From Arthrobacter sp. H-02-3 (GTDB taxonomy: Bacteria > Actinomycetota > Actinomycetes > Actinomycetales > Micrococcaceae), in contig NZ_PYUI01000008.1 of NCBI RefSeq assembly GCF_003097355.1, positions 62,001-126,000 of the forward strand: a stretch of 64,000 nucleotides of DNA, written 5' to 3'. The notes below the pieces were generated by a model, which worked only from the letters and a program-made list of their open reading frames with translations, searched no databases and was not told the DNA's origin. Shown one piece after another: positions 1 through 9,085 of this stretch. The position numbers were made by a program, and so were the translations under genes. Within the stretch, counting starts at the first letter, position 1, and each line of letters begins with the position of its first letter.

Positions 1-1
1 G

Positions 2-220
2 CCGGCGTCGTGCACCTGCCAAGGTGGCTGCGCCGAGAAGCCGGCCGCCCATGTGGACTGCACCCCCTCCGTGTCCGGCGTCTCGCTGAGCGTGCCGCCA
101 CCGGGCACCGCGGTGAAGCGAACCCAGCCCTGGGCGACAGGTGTTGCGGCCCAGTGGGCGCTCTCGGCCCGCATCCCCGGCTCACCCACGCCCAACGATC
201 TGTCCATTAGCCGAACGTAA
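2..220 (+). CDS. C-terminal fragment of a small Cys/His-rich protein, DUF6153-like
   Basis: The window opens inside this gene; 72 codons are visible before the TAA at 218-220. The visible part has a Cys-rich stretch (CTCQGGC, then HVDC) that could bind metal, a Pro-rich middle, and a short tail ending in LSISRT. Small actinobacterial proteins of the DUF6153 type have this layout (Cys/His patch, Pro-rich linker, short hydrophobic end) and often sit beside DUF305 genes, as here. The assignment rests on layout and neighbour only, because the N-terminus, expected to hold a membrane segment, lies outside the window. Two other forward frames are also open over these bases, but this frame has the more typical actinobacterial codon use. 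Confidence 0.45.
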   Translation, partial: PASCTCQGGCAEKPAAHVDCTPSVSGVSLSVPPPGTAVKRTQPWATGVAAQWALSARIPGSPTPNDLSISRT

Positions 221-342
221 ACCCGGGCCCGCGCCGTTGATTTTCCGGCGCCTCTGCATGCCATCGGGGCGCGCCGCCCTCCTGCGCCGCAGCCCGCCCG
301 ACGCCGGCGTTCCCTGCCGGATTTTCAAAGGACAGATCTGAC

Positions 343-951
343 ATGAAGAAGACCCTCACGATTTCCGCGACCGCCCTCGCCGCCGTCATCGCCCTGGCCG
401 GTTGCTCCACCGGCTCCGGCTCGAGTTCCGGCAGCACGATGTCCGGAATGGGCAGCGGCAGCATGGCTGCGAGCTCCGCGCCCGCCGCTGCCGGCGCCAC
501 CCACAACGGCACCGACACGCTCTTTGCCCAGGGCATGATCCCCCACCATGCACAGGCCGTCGAAATGAGCGAGATGATGCTGCAGAAGCAGGGCATGGAC
601 GCGCGAATCACGGCTCTGGCCGCGAAAATCAAGGCCGCCCAAGGCCCGGAGATCGAGAGAATGACGGGATGGCTCAAGGCCTGGAACGAATCCACGCAGA
701 CGGCCGGCGGCCACGCCATGTCCGGCATGATGGGCGAGAATGACCTCAAGGAACTCGACGCCGCCCAGGGCACCGAGGCCGCGAAACTCTTCCTGACCCA
801 GATGATCGCTCACCACGAGGGCGCCGTGGAGATGGCGAACGCGGAGGTCCGCAGCGGCAAGAGCGCCGAGGCCGTCCAGCTGGGCAAGGACATCGCGGCC
901 GCCCAGACCGCAGAAATCGCCGAAATGAAGGCACTGCTCGCCGCGCTGTAG
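343..951 (+). CDS. DUF305 family lipoprotein
   Basis: The 202-residue product begins with a lipoprotein signal peptide (MKK, hydrophobic stretch, lipobox LAGC, Cys21), so it should be anchored outside the membrane after a Ser/Gly/Met-rich linker. The mature part is a four-helix ferritin-like DUF305 domain with its two diagnostic repeats, MIPHHAQAVEMSEMM and MIAHHEGAVEMANAE. His/Met-rich DUF305 proteins are often found with copper handling genes; metal binding is plausible but not shown. An AAAGGA ribosome site lies at 326-331, which supports the ATG at 343. The preceding Cys-rich gene is probably functionally linked. Confidence 0.9.
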   Translation: MKKTLTISATALAAVIALAGCSTGSGSSSGSTMSGMGSGSMAASSAPAAAGATHNGTDTLFAQGMIPHHAQAVEMSEMMLQKQGMDARITALAAKIKAAQGPEIERMTGWLKAWNESTQTAGGHAMSGMMGENDLKELDAAQGTEAAKLFLTQMIAHHEGAVEMANAEVRSGKSAEAVQLGKDIAAAQTAEIAEMKALLAAL

Positions 952-1066
952 GCGACGCTGGCACCAGAGCACCAGAGCACCAGAGCACCAACCGTGACGG
1001 CGGCCCCGGCCCCTGGCAACCGGCCCCCGGGCTGGCGGTCATCCGGCCCCCGGGCCGTCGTCACAG

Positions 1067-1097
1067 TTGACACCAGGTGTGACCCCTGCCATATTTT
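1067..1097 (+). promoter_or_regulatory. Promoter of the GntR gene, probably giving a leaderless mRNA, with an internal operator
   Basis: A perfect -35 box TTGACA lies at 1067-1072 and an AT-rich -10 (CATATT/TATTTT) at 1090-1097, in otherwise very GC-rich DNA. Transcription should then start at or within a base or two of the GTG at 1103, so the message would have no leader. The spacer contains the palindrome ACACC-A-GGTGT (1070-1080), flanked by outer TCACA/TGTGA half-sites (1061-1065 and 1078-1082). A repressor bound here would cover the -35, as expected for autoregulation by the FadR-type protein that follows. Confidence 0.6.
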
Positions 1098-1102
1098 AAT
1101 GC

Positions 1103-1798
1103 GTGAACCTGTCAGACAGCCGGACAGCAGGACAGCCGCTCGCCCGCCTCAGCGCGGCCGAAGCGGTATTCAACGTCCTCCGCTCCGACATCGAATCCGG
1201 CAAGCTCGGCGTCGGCGCCAAGCTGAGCTCCGAGGCAACGCTCGCCCAGGAGTACGGGGTGAGCCGCTCGGTGGTGCGCGAGGCCCTGCGCTCCTGCACC
1301 GCCTTGGGCCTGACCGTCACCAGGACCGGACGTGGCACGTTCGTCGTCGCCAACCACGTGGCAAAGGACCTGGTGCTGGGCCAGTACTCGGCACGCGACC
1401 TCACGGAGGCGCGTCCCCACATCGAGGTTCCTGCCGCCGGCCTTGCCGCGGAACGCCGATCGCCCGAGGAACTGGACACTATGCGGGACATCGTCGCTGC
1501 GATGACCGCCGAGGACGACCCCGAAGTATGGGTGGGCCTGGACTCCAGCTTCCACGCGTTGATCGCACGGGCCAGCCGCAACAAGGTGTTCGAAAACGTC
1601 GTCGCGGACATCCGCGAGGCCCTCGCCTACCAGTCCGAGACACTGAACATGGTGGCGGACCGCAAGCACGCTTCCGACGACGAACACCGGCGCATCCTGG
1701 CCGCTATCGAAGCCGGCGACACGGCGACGGCGCGCATCGCCATGAGCCAACACCTCCACGCCGTTGGCGTCGCCCTCGACTCGATCCTCAACTCCTAA
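1103..1798 (+). CDS. GntR/FadR (FCD) family transcriptional regulator
   Basis: The 231-residue product has an N-terminal winged helix (about residues 14-80; LSSEATLAQEYGVSRSVVREAL is the recognition region, followed by the wing RTGRGTFV) and a C-terminal all-helical FCD ligand domain (about 95-225) with the usual metal/ligand histidines (SSFHALIARA, DEHRRIL). It starts with GTG. It is the first gene of a run with L-asparaginase, aspartate ammonia-lyase and an amino-acid permease, so it probably controls Asn/Asp catabolism, perhaps sensing aspartate, fumarate or a related acid. The effector is inference. Confidence 0.88.
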   Translation: MNLSDSRTAGQPLARLSAAEAVFNVLRSDIESGKLGVGAKLSSEATLAQEYGVSRSVVREALRSCTALGLTVTRTGRGTFVVANHVAKDLVLGQYSARDLTEARPHIEVPAAGLAAERRSPEELDTMRDIVAAMTAEDDPEVWVGLDSSFHALIARASRNKVFENVVADIREALAYQSETLNMVADRKHASDDEHRRILAAIEAGDTATARIAMSQHLHAVGVALDSILNS

Positions 1799-1874
1799 CA
1801 GAAGGCACGGCAGGCGCCGGCCACCCCCGCCGGCACCCGACCAGACACCAACAACTCCACCGCCAAAGGACGCA

Positions 1875-2927
1875 ATGATTTCTCCTGCCCTCGCGCACTT
1901 ACCCACCCCGCTGGCCCCGGAACGGCTCCCGCAGCACGCCCCGCTTGCGGTCCAGACCCGCGACGGCCTGGTCGAGAGCGTCCACTACGGCTCCGCGATC
2001 GCCACGGCGGCGGACGGCCGGACCCTCCTGGCCGCCGGCGAGCCCCTCGCCCCGTTCTACCCGCGCTCGGCCCTGAAGCCGCTGCAGGCTGTGGCCATGG
2101 TCCGCGCCGGGCTGGACCTCCCGGACGAACTCCTGGCCCTCGCGGCCGCCAGCCATTCCGGAGCCGCCGCCCACCGCGACGGTGCGCGGCGCATCCTGGA
2201 CCTGCACGGCCTGACCCCGGAGGACCTCGAGAACAGCACAGACCTCCCCTACGGCGCCCGCGAGCGCGAGGAATGGCTCGCCGGCGGCGGAAAGGCCACC
2301 CAGCTGGCCCAGAACTGCTCCGGAAAGCACGCAGCGATGGCCGCCACCTGCGTCATCAACGGCTGGCCGGTCCGCGGCTATCTGGCCCCGGAGCACCCGC
2401 TGCAGCAGCTCGCGGCCCGGACCGTGGCGGAGCTGACCGGCGAGGAACCGGAGCGCACCTCCACTGACGGCTGCGGCACCCCGCTCTTCGCGCTCACCCT
2501 GCGCGGCATGGCCCGCGCGTTCGGCCGGCTGGCCGTGGCAGGCGGCCCCGGCACATCCGGAGACAGCGCGGAAGCCGCCGTCGCACGCGCCATGCGCCGC
2601 CACCCCGAGATGGTTGCGGGCGAGGACCGCGACGTCACCGCGCTGATGCGCCTCGTCCCCGGCCTGCTGGCCAAGGACGGCTTCGAGGGTGTCCAGCTGG
2701 TGGGCCTCCCGGACGGCCGCGCCATCGCCGTGAAGATCTCCGACGGCGGGGACCGCGCCCGGATGCCCGTCACCGTGCGGATCCTGGCGGCGCTCGACGT
2801 CGACACCTCGTCCCTGGGGCACCTCGCCGCGACCCCTGTGCTGGGCGGCGGGCGGCCCGTCGGACTCCTGCAGGCCGCCGATTTCCTCGCCGCCCCCGAA
2901 ACCTCCCACGCCGCCGACGCCCAGTAA
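1875..2927 (+). CDS. ansA: L-asparaginase II family protein
   Basis: The 350-residue enzyme should hydrolyse asparagine to aspartate and ammonia in the cytoplasm. It belongs to the asparaginase II family (Pfam L-asparaginase II; distinct from the classical AnsB fold) and shows the family blocks NCSGKHAAM and STDGCGTPLFAL. An open frame continues upstream to 1764, but that part is low-complexity Arg/Pro sequence; the ATG at 1875 has an AAAGGA site at 1865-1870 and is chosen. Eight bases separate it from the aspartate ammonia-lyase gene, which would use its product directly. Confidence 0.85.
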   Translation: MISPALAHLPTPLAPERLPQHAPLAVQTRDGLVESVHYGSAIATAADGRTLLAAGEPLAPFYPRSALKPLQAVAMVRAGLDLPDELLALAAASHSGAAAHRDGARRILDLHGLTPEDLENSTDLPYGAREREEWLAGGGKATQLAQNCSGKHAAMAATCVINGWPVRGYLAPEHPLQQLAARTVAELTGEEPERTSTDGCGTPLFALTLRGMARAFGRLAVAGGPGTSGDSAEAAVARAMRRHPEMVAGEDRDVTALMRLVPGLLAKDGFEGVQLVGLPDGRAIAVKISDGGDRARMPVTVRILAALDVDTSSLGHLAATPVLGGGRPVGLLQAADFLAAPETSHAADAQ

Positions 2928-2935
2928 GGACCGCC

Positions 2936-4351
2936 ATGACCTCGATCGACGAACACCCGGATTTCCGCTCCGAACACGACCTCCTCGGCGACCGGGATGT
3001 TCCCGCCGACGCCTACTGGGGTGTCCATACCCTCCGGGCCGTGGAGAACTTCCCCATCACCGGCCAGCCGTTGTCCTCCAACATGTACCTGGTCCGCGGG
3101 CTGGCCGCCGTGAAACTGGCTGCCGCCCGCACCAACCACGAGCTCGGGCTGCTCGACGCCGAGCGAGCCCGGGCCATCGAGGATGCCTGCGCCGACGTCA
3201 TGAACGGCAAGCTCAGCGAGCAGTTCGTCGTGGACGTCATCCAGGGCGGTGCCGGGACGTCGTCGAACATGAACGCCAACGAGGTGATCGCCAACCGGGC
3301 CCTGGAAATCCTCGGCCACCCCAAGGGCGACTACGCACGGCTGCACCCCAACGACCACGTCAACCTCAGCCAGTCCACCAACGATGTCTATCCCACGGCG
3401 GTCAAGCTCGGCACGATCTTCGCCGCCCGGGAACTGCTGGAAGCGCTCACCGAGCTCGAGGACGCCTTCGCCGCCAAGGCCCTTGAATTCCGCACGGTGG
3501 TGAAGATGGGCCGCACCCAGCTGCAGGATGCCGTCCCCATGACACTCGGCCAGGAATTCGGCACCTACGCCGTCACGATCGGGGAGGACCGGCTCCGCCT
3601 GGCCGAAGCCGACCTGTTGATCCACGAAATCAATCTCGGTGCCACGGCGATCGGCACCGGCCTGAACGCCCCGGCCGGGTACGCCGCGGCCGCCTGCCGG
3701 CACCTGGCCGACATCACAGGCCTTCCGCTCGTCACGGCCGTAGACCTGATCGAGGCCACGCAGGACGTCGGCGCCTTTGTGCACCTCTCCGGCGTGCTGA
3801 AGCGGGTCGCCGTGAAACTGTCCAAGATCTGCAACGACCTCCGGCTGCTCTCCTCCGGCCCGCGCGCCGGGCTTGGCGAAATCAACCTGCCCGCCGTGCA
3901 GTCCGGCTCCTCGATCATGCCCGGCAAGATCAACCCGGTCATCCCGGAAGTGGTCAGCCAGGTGGCCTACGAGGTCATCGGCAACGACGTCACCATCACC
4001 ATGGCCGCCGAGGCCGGCCAGCTCCAGCTGAACGCCTTCGAACCGATCATTGTCCACAGCCTCCACAAGAGCATCTCCCACCTGGAAGCCGCCTGCCGCA
4101 CCCTCACGGCCCGCTGCGTCCGGGGCATTACCGCCAACACCGAGCGGCTCCGCCTCACGGTGGAACAGTCAATCGGCCTCGTCACCGCCCTCAACCCGCA
4201 CCTGGGCTATGCCACAGCCACGGCCATCGCGCAGGAGGCCCTCGCCACCGGCAAGGGCGTCGCGGAGCTCGTCCTCGAACACGGACTCCTGACCGCGGAG
4301 CAGCTTACCGAGCTGCTCAGCCCGCAGCGCCTGGCCAACCTGAGCAAGTAG
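2936..4351 (+). CDS. aspA: Aspartate ammonia-lyase
   Basis: The 471-residue protein deaminates L-aspartate to fumarate and ammonia. It is a full-length member of the aspartase/fumarase superfamily: DVIQGGAGTSSNMNANEV near the N-terminus, HPNDHVNLSQSTNDV, and the signature loop GSSIMPGKINPVIPE with the catalytic serine. Aspartase rather than fumarase C is favoured by the neighbouring asparaginase and permease, although the two are close in sequence. The gene follows the asparaginase by 8 bases, so the pair should convert asparagine to fumarate plus two ammonia. Confidence 0.9.
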   Translation: MTSIDEHPDFRSEHDLLGDRDVPADAYWGVHTLRAVENFPITGQPLSSNMYLVRGLAAVKLAAARTNHELGLLDAERARAIEDACADVMNGKLSEQFVVDVIQGGAGTSSNMNANEVIANRALEILGHPKGDYARLHPNDHVNLSQSTNDVYPTAVKLGTIFAARELLEALTELEDAFAAKALEFRTVVKMGRTQLQDAVPMTLGQEFGTYAVTIGEDRLRLAEADLLIHEINLGATAIGTGLNAPAGYAAAACRHLADITGLPLVTAVDLIEATQDVGAFVHLSGVLKRVAVKLSKICNDLRLLSSGPRAGLGEINLPAVQSGSSIMPGKINPVIPEVVSQVAYEVIGNDVTITMAAEAGQLQLNAFEPIIVHSLHKSISHLEAACRTLTARCVRGITANTERLRLTVEQSIGLVTALNPHLGYATATAIAQEALATGKGVAELVLEHGLLTAEQLTELLSPQRLANLSK

Positions 4352-4378
4352 CGTACTTCCGAACCCCGAAGGACCCCC

Positions 4379-5959
4379 ATGACTCATCCCGACACTGCCC
4401 GCGCCCAAAAACAGCAGGACCAACAGCCCGCCCATCAGCGGCCGGCCGTCACCGACCACACCATTCCGGCGCATGCCCACGCCACCGAGGCCGCGCTCCA
4501 CGCCGAGGACCAGGGCTACCACAAGAGCCTGAAACCCCGACAGGTCCAGATGATCGCGATCGGCGGCGCCATCGGCACCGGCCTCTTCATGGGCGCCGGA
4601 GGCCGTCTCGCCACCGCCGGACCGGCCCTGATCATCAGCTACGCCGTCTGCGGCTTCTTCGCCTTCATGATCCTGCGCGCCCTCGGCGAACTCGTGATGC
4701 ACCGGCCGTCGTCGGGCTCGTTCGTGTCCTACGCACGCGAATTCTTCGGCGAAAAAGCCGCATTCGTCACCGGCTGGCTGTACTGGCTGAACTGGGCCAT
4801 GACCGCGATCGTGGACATCACCGCCGTCGCGCTCTACATGAACTTCTTCAAGAAGTACTGGGCCCCCATCGCGGACGTGCCGCAGTGGGCCTGGGCCCTG
4901 GCCGCCCTGATCCTGGTCCTGGCCCTGAACCTCATCAGCGTCAAGGTGTTCGGCGAACTCGAATTCTGGTTCGCGCTCATCAAGGTGGTGGCGCTGGTGT
5001 CCTTCCTGCTCGTGGGCATCTACTTCGTCATCTTCGGCACGCCCGTCGGCGGCCACGAGGTCGGTTTCAGCCTGATCGCGGACAATGGCGGCCTGTTCCC
5101 CAACGGCCTGTTGCCGGCAGTCGTGGTGATGCAGGGCGTCGTGTTCGCCTACGCCTCGATCGAGCTGATCGGCACCGCCGCCGGCGAGACGGAAAACCCG
5201 GAGAAGATCATGCCGCGGGCCATCAACACGGTGATCGTGCGCATCGCGGTGTTCTACGTCGGCTCGCTCGTCCTTCTCTCGCTGCTGCTGCCCTACAGCT
5301 CCTACAAGGCCGGTGAAAGCCCGTTCGTGACGTTCTTCGGTTCCATCGGCGTGGACGGCGTGGACGCCATCATGAACCTCGTGGTCCTTACCGCGGCGCT
5401 GTCCTCGCTCAACGCCGGGCTCTACTCCACCGGCCGGATCATGCGCTCCATGTCCGTGTCGGGTTCCGCGCCGAAGTTCGCCGCCCGGATGAACAAGTCC
5501 GGTGTCCCCTACGGCGGCATCGCCCTGACCGCCGGTGTGGCCGTCCTGGGCGTCGTCCTGAACGCCGTGGTCCCCGCCGAGGCCTTCGAGATCGTCCTGA
5601 ACGTCGCGTCGCTGGGCATCATCAGCACGTGGGCCATGATCGTGTTGTGCCAGATGCAGCTGGCCCGGCTCGCGGCCCGCGGGGAACTGCTCCGGCCTTC
5701 CTTCCGGATGCCCGGCGCCCCCGTCACAGGCTGGATCACCCTGGCCTTCCTCCTGGCAGTGCTGGTCCTCATGGCGTTCGACTCTCCGGTGGGAACGTGG
5801 ACCATCGCGTCCCTCGTCGTCATCATCCCGCTCCTGATGCTCGGCTGGCGCCTCTGCCGGCACCGCATCATGGAAATCGCCGCCGTCCGCGACGGCTTCA
5901 CCGGCCCATACCCGCTCGTGGCCAACCGGCCTGGCCCGGGGGCGCCGGGCGGCAACTAG
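4379..5959 (+). CDS. ansP: Amino-acid permease of the APC family, probably asparagine/aspartate uptake
   Basis: The 526-residue protein has about 12 membrane segments. The first carries the APC family motif [15 protein letters not shown] after a 50-residue hydrophilic N-terminus containing the usual [20 protein letters not shown] entry. It fits the amino-acid transporter subfamily of AnsP, GabP and CycA. As the last gene of the Asn/Asp operon it most likely imports asparagine by proton symport; the symbol follows this context, and another amino acid is possible. It lies 27 bases after aspA, with an AAGGACCCCC ribosome site. Confidence 0.82.
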   Translation: MTHPDTARAQKQQDQQPAHQRPAVTDHTIPAHAHATEAALHAEDQGYHKSLKPRQVQMIAIGGAIGTGLFMGAGGRLATAGPALIISYAVCGFFAFMILRALGELVMHRPSSGSFVSYAREFFGEKAAFVTGWLYWLNWAMTAIVDITAVALYMNFFKKYWAPIADVPQWAWALAALILVLALNLISVKVFGELEFWFALIKVVALVSFLLVGIYFVIFGTPVGGHEVGFSLIADNGGLFPNGLLPAVVVMQGVVFAYASIELIGTAAGETENPEKIMPRAINTVIVRIAVFYVGSLVLLSLLLPYSSYKAGESPFVTFFGSIGVDGVDAIMNLVVLTAALSSLNAGLYSTGRIMRSMSVSGSAPKFAARMNKSGVPYGGIALTAGVAVLGVVLNAVVPAEAFEIVLNVASLGIISTWAMIVLCQMQLARLAARGELLRPSFRMPGAPVTGWITLAFLLAVLVLMAFDSPVGTWTIASLVVIIPLLMLGWRLCRHRIMEIAAVRDGFTGPYPLVANRPGPGAPGGN

Positions 5960-5974
5960 CACCTCGTCCCCCTG

Positions 5975-6040
5975 CCCAACTGGCTCGCAGTTGTGGCCGT
6001 TTTGATCGCTCAAAACGGCCACAACTGCGAGCTAGTTGGG
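5975..6040 (+). terminator. Long hairpin ending the Asn/Asp operon, member of a dispersed hairpin family
   Basis: Two 31-base arms with a single mismatch enclose the loop TCGC. The left arm begins CCCAACTGGCTCGCAG and the right arm ends GAGCTAGTTGGG. It lies 15 bases after the permease stop and 120 before the next start, so it can act as a terminator, but its length and lack of a T-tract differ from a normal intrinsic terminator. The loop-proximal sequence (TCGCT-CAAAACGGC) recurs in the hairpin at 24239-24298. Confidence 0.65.
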
Positions 6041-6160
6041 CGGGTGTCGGCGTAATGCAACGCCCCCGCAACCTCTGATCGAGGCGGTTCGCATATGCTC
6101 AGCAGACCAGCTCACACTGGCGCCCACCGGCTCAGCGACGAACCATCCGGGAGACACTTC

Positions 6161-7477
6161 ATGACCAACTGGCGGATCAGGGACTTCCACTCGGCAGATC
6201 TTGACGGCATCCTGCACCTTTGGGAATCCCTCAAGGAATCGAATGTGGAGCCCGTCTACGCGCTCTCCGAGGTCCTGGCCTCGTGCGAAAAGGACCATGC
6301 CGTCGTGGCGGTGCAGGGCGAGCAGGTGGTGGGCGCCGCCGTCGGACGTGCCGCCCATGACCAGGGCTGGATCGTTTTCCTGGCGACGCTGCCCGAGTTC
6401 CGGGGCCGCGGGATCGGGACCTCGCTGCTGGCCTCCGTCGAGAACCGGATGGCCCCGCACGGGCTGAACAAGCTCTCCGCGCTGATGCCGGAATCTGAAA
6501 CCCGGGTGGAGGCGTTCCTGGGCCGCGGCTTCGTGCTGAAGAAGAACCTGCGCTACTTTGAGCGGAAGATCCCGGTCCAGCGCCAGGAGCTGGAACCCCT
6601 CAGCCAGCTTGGCGGCCGCATCCTGGCCCGCGACCTGTGGGAGAACGTGGCCGGCATGCGCCGCGAAAAGGAACTGCTGGAACGCCGGCTGGTGCTGCCC
6701 CTCGCCGAGGCCGACCTCGCCGACGAATACGGCGTGGTTCCCCCGCGCGCCGTCGTCCTCTTTGGACCGCCCGGCACCGGCAAGACGACGTTCGCCAAGG
6801 CGATCGCGTCCCGGCTCGAGTGGCCGTTCGTGGAGGTCTTCCCCTCCCGGCTGGCCGCCGACCCGCAGGGCCTGGCCGGGGCGCTGCGCGAAACATTCCT
6901 GGAGATCGCCGAACTCGAGCACGCGGTGGTCTTCATCGACGAGGTCGAGGAAATCGCCTCGCAGCGCTCGGGCGAGCCGCCCTCTCCCCTGCAGGGCGTG
7001 ACCAACGAGCTCCTCAAGATCATCCCTGCCTTCCGCGAACAGCCCGGCCGCATCCTGGTCTGCGCCACCAACTTCATCCGCGCCCTGGATTCGGCATTCC
7101 TGCGGCACGGCCGGTTCGATTACGTCATCCCGATCGGCCTGCCGGACCGGCAGGCCCGCGAGGCGATGTGGCAGCGCTTCATCCCCGCCGCCGTGGTGGA
7201 CGACGTCGACGTCGAGCTCCTCGTGGACCGCACCGAGGGCTTCTCCCCCGCGGACATTGAGTACGCGGCCCGCAGCGCCTCCCAGCGGGCGCTGGAAAAA
7301 GCGGTGTACGACGACGACGGCGCGGCGTCCGGGGGCGATCCCGCCTCCCGTGCGGCTGTCCGCAAGGGCCCCTCCACCCAGGACTATCTCGATGCCATCC
7401 GGGACACCCGGACGACGGTCAGCGACGAGGTGCACCAGGACTTCCTCGAGGACATCGACGCCCTGGGCCGGGTGTAG
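6161..7477 (+). CDS. GNAT acetyltransferase fused to an AAA+ ATPase
   Basis: The 438-residue protein joins two domains. Residues 1-140 are a GNAT acetyltransferase with the acetyl-CoA loop RGRGIG (81-86) and the late block AFLGRGF. Residues about 165-400 are a classical AAA+ module: Walker A GPPGTGKT (202-209), Walker B VVFIDEVE (256-263), sensor CATN (about 301) and an arginine-finger region RHGRFD (315-320), plus a helical lid (FSPADIEYAARSAS). All key residues are intact. The ATG at 6161 follows a GGGAGA site; an upstream in-frame ATG at 6095 gives an unlikely extension. Substrate and role are unknown. Confidence 0.85.
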   Translation: MTNWRIRDFHSADLDGILHLWESLKESNVEPVYALSEVLASCEKDHAVVAVQGEQVVGAAVGRAAHDQGWIVFLATLPEFRGRGIGTSLLASVENRMAPHGLNKLSALMPESETRVEAFLGRGFVLKKNLRYFERKIPVQRQELEPLSQLGGRILARDLWENVAGMRREKELLERRLVLPLAEADLADEYGVVPPRAVVLFGPPGTGKTTFAKAIASRLEWPFVEVFPSRLAADPQGLAGALRETFLEIAELEHAVVFIDEVEEIASQRSGEPPSPLQGVTNELLKIIPAFREQPGRILVCATNFIRALDSAFLRHGRFDYVIPIGLPDRQAREAMWQRFIPAAVVDDVDVELLVDRTEGFSPADIEYAARSASQRALEKAVYDDDGAASGGDPASRAAVRKGPSTQDYLDAIRDTRTTVSDEVHQDFLEDIDALGRV

Positions 7478-7540
7478 CCAGTCCGGCCGGTGACCTTCGG
7501 CCCCTTCCGGTGCGCCCCGGGACCTGCCAGAGTGGCGGTT

Positions 7541-9085
7541 ATGGCCATGGACGCTGTCGTCACCACCCACAACGGCTCGCTGCGGGGCACGGAGACCGAC
7601 GGCGTCGCGTCCTTCTTGGGCGTCCCCTACGCGGCGCCGCCGTCCGGGGCGAACCGGCTCCGGCCGCCGCAACCGGTTGAGCCGTGGACCGGCGTGCGGG
7701 ATGCCACGCACTTCGGGGCGTCGCCTCCCCAGGTTGCTCCGCCCCTGGGTGCGGGTACCGACTGGGACACCGGGCTGACCGGGGAGGACTGCCTGAACCT
7801 CAACATCTGGACGCCCGCTAAGAGGGCGGCTGCTGGGACGTCAAGCGCAGGGGCGGCCGGACTCCCGGTGATGGTTTGGATCCAGGGCGGCGCCTTCGAG
7901 GTCGGCTCGACGGCGGCGTACGACGGCCGGAGCTTCGCCCGGGACGGCGTCGTGTGCGTCGTGATCAACTGGCGGGTGGGCGCCGACGGCTTTCTCTGCC
8001 TCGGCGACGGGCACGCCAACGTAGGTCTGCTTGATCAGGTCGCGGCCCTGGAGTGGGTCCGGGACAACATCGCTGACTTCGGCGGCGACCCGGGAAACGT
8101 CACCGTCTTTGGTGAGTCCGCCGGCGCGATGAGCATCGGCATCCTGCTGTCCATGCCCCGGGCCGAGGGTTTGTTCCGGCGGGCCATCCTGCAGAGCGGG
8201 GCGGCCCACCACGTGATCCCCGAACCGGCCGCGGAACGGATCGGCCGGTCCCTTGCCGTGAAGCTGGGCGTTTCGCAGACACGCGAGGCCATGGCGGCGG
8301 TTCCGGTCGAGCGGTTCCTCGCGGCGCAGGCGGAGCTGAAGGTCGAGCTGCTGGCGCATCCGGATCCGGAGCGCTGGGGCCACGACGTCGTGGCGAGCCT
8401 GATGCCCTGGCAGCCGGTGATCGACGGCGAGGTCATTCCGCGCCGTCCGATCGACCGGATCGCCGCCGGGGCCAGCGCGCACGTCGACGTGATCGTTGGC
8501 ACCAACACCGAGGACTGGAAACTGTTCCTGGCCATCACCGGCGTGCTCGGCAGGGTTACGGAAGAGAGCCTGAGCGGCACGGACAGCATCGAGGGCTTCC
8601 CGCCGCCTGCCGCCTACGGCCTCCCGGTCCAGGCTGGGCTCGAATCGTACCGGGCCCACTACCCCGATGCTGGCCCCGGCGACCTTCTTGCCGCGGTGCA
8701 GACTGACTGGTGGGTGCGGATCCCGGCCATCCGCCTGGCCGAGGCCCACGCCGAGGCGGCGCAGGGTACCGGCACGGGCACCTACATGTACGAGTTCGCG
8801 TGGGCAGCACCGGGCCTCGGTGCGGTCCACGCGTTGGAAGTGCCGTTCGTCTTTGACAACCTGGACACGACGGCCCGGCTGTTCGGGCCGCTTCTGGGCG
8901 ACAACCCGCCGCAGGCATTGGCCGATTCCCTGCACGCCGCCTGGGTGTCCTTCGCCGCCACCGGGGACCCTGGCTGGCCGGGGTATGAACCCGCCCGCAG
9001 GGCCACCATGCGCTTCGACGTCGCCCCTGGTGTGGTGAACGACCCCCGGTCCTGGGAACGCTCGCTGTGGGAGGGAATCCGCTAG
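7541..9085 (+). CDS. Type B carboxylesterase
   Basis: The 514-residue alpha/beta hydrolase has the family landmarks in order: FLGVPYAAPP near the start, EDCLNLNIW, the oxyanion-hole segment MVWIQGGAF, the nucleophile elbow FGESAGAMS, an acidic residue around NTEDW, and the histidine region HALEVPFVF. This is the normal bacterial carboxylesterase/para-nitrobenzyl-esterase layout at the normal length. There is no signal peptide, so it should be cytoplasmic. The frame is open from 7490, but homology starts near MDAVVTTHNG; the ATG at 7541 (or 7547) is preferred. Its stop overlaps the end of the convergent HD gene by four bases. Physiological ester unknown. Confidence 0.85.
   Translation: MAMDAVVTTHNGSLRGTETDGVASFLGVPYAAPPSGANRLRPPQPVEPWTGVRDATHFGASPPQVAPPLGAGTDWDTGLTGEDCLNLNIWTPAKRAAAGTSSAGAAGLPVMVWIQGGAFEVGSTAAYDGRSFARDGVVCVVINWRVGADGFLCLGDGHANVGLLDQVAALEWVRDNIADFGGDPGNVTVFGESAGAMSIGILLSMPRAEGLFRRAILQSGAAHHVIPEPAAERIGRSLAVKLGVSQTREAMAAVPVERFLAAQAELKVELLAHPDPERWGHDVVASLMPWQPVIDGEVIPRRPIDRIAAGASAHVDVIVGTNTEDWKLFLAITGVLGRVTEESLSGTDSIEGFPPPAAYGLPVQAGLESYRAHYPDAGPGDLLAAVQTDWWVRIPAIRLAEAHAEAAQGTGTGTYMYEFAWAAPGLGAVHALEVPFVFDNLDTTARLFGPLLGDNPPQALADSLHAAWVSFAATGDPGWPGYEPARRATMRFDVAPGVVNDPRSWERSLWEGIR

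Noticed and set aside
2378..4081. Long minus-strand frame (567 codons) opposite asparaginase and aspA
   Set aside because: Shadow frame of two clear plus-strand enzymes, with biased Gly/Val/Asp composition.
4169..6022. Long open frame on the minus strand (617 codons) opposite the permease
   Set aside because: It is an antisense shadow with His/Asp/Gly-rich low-complexity translation, no motif and no ribosome site; the plus-strand permease is unambiguous.
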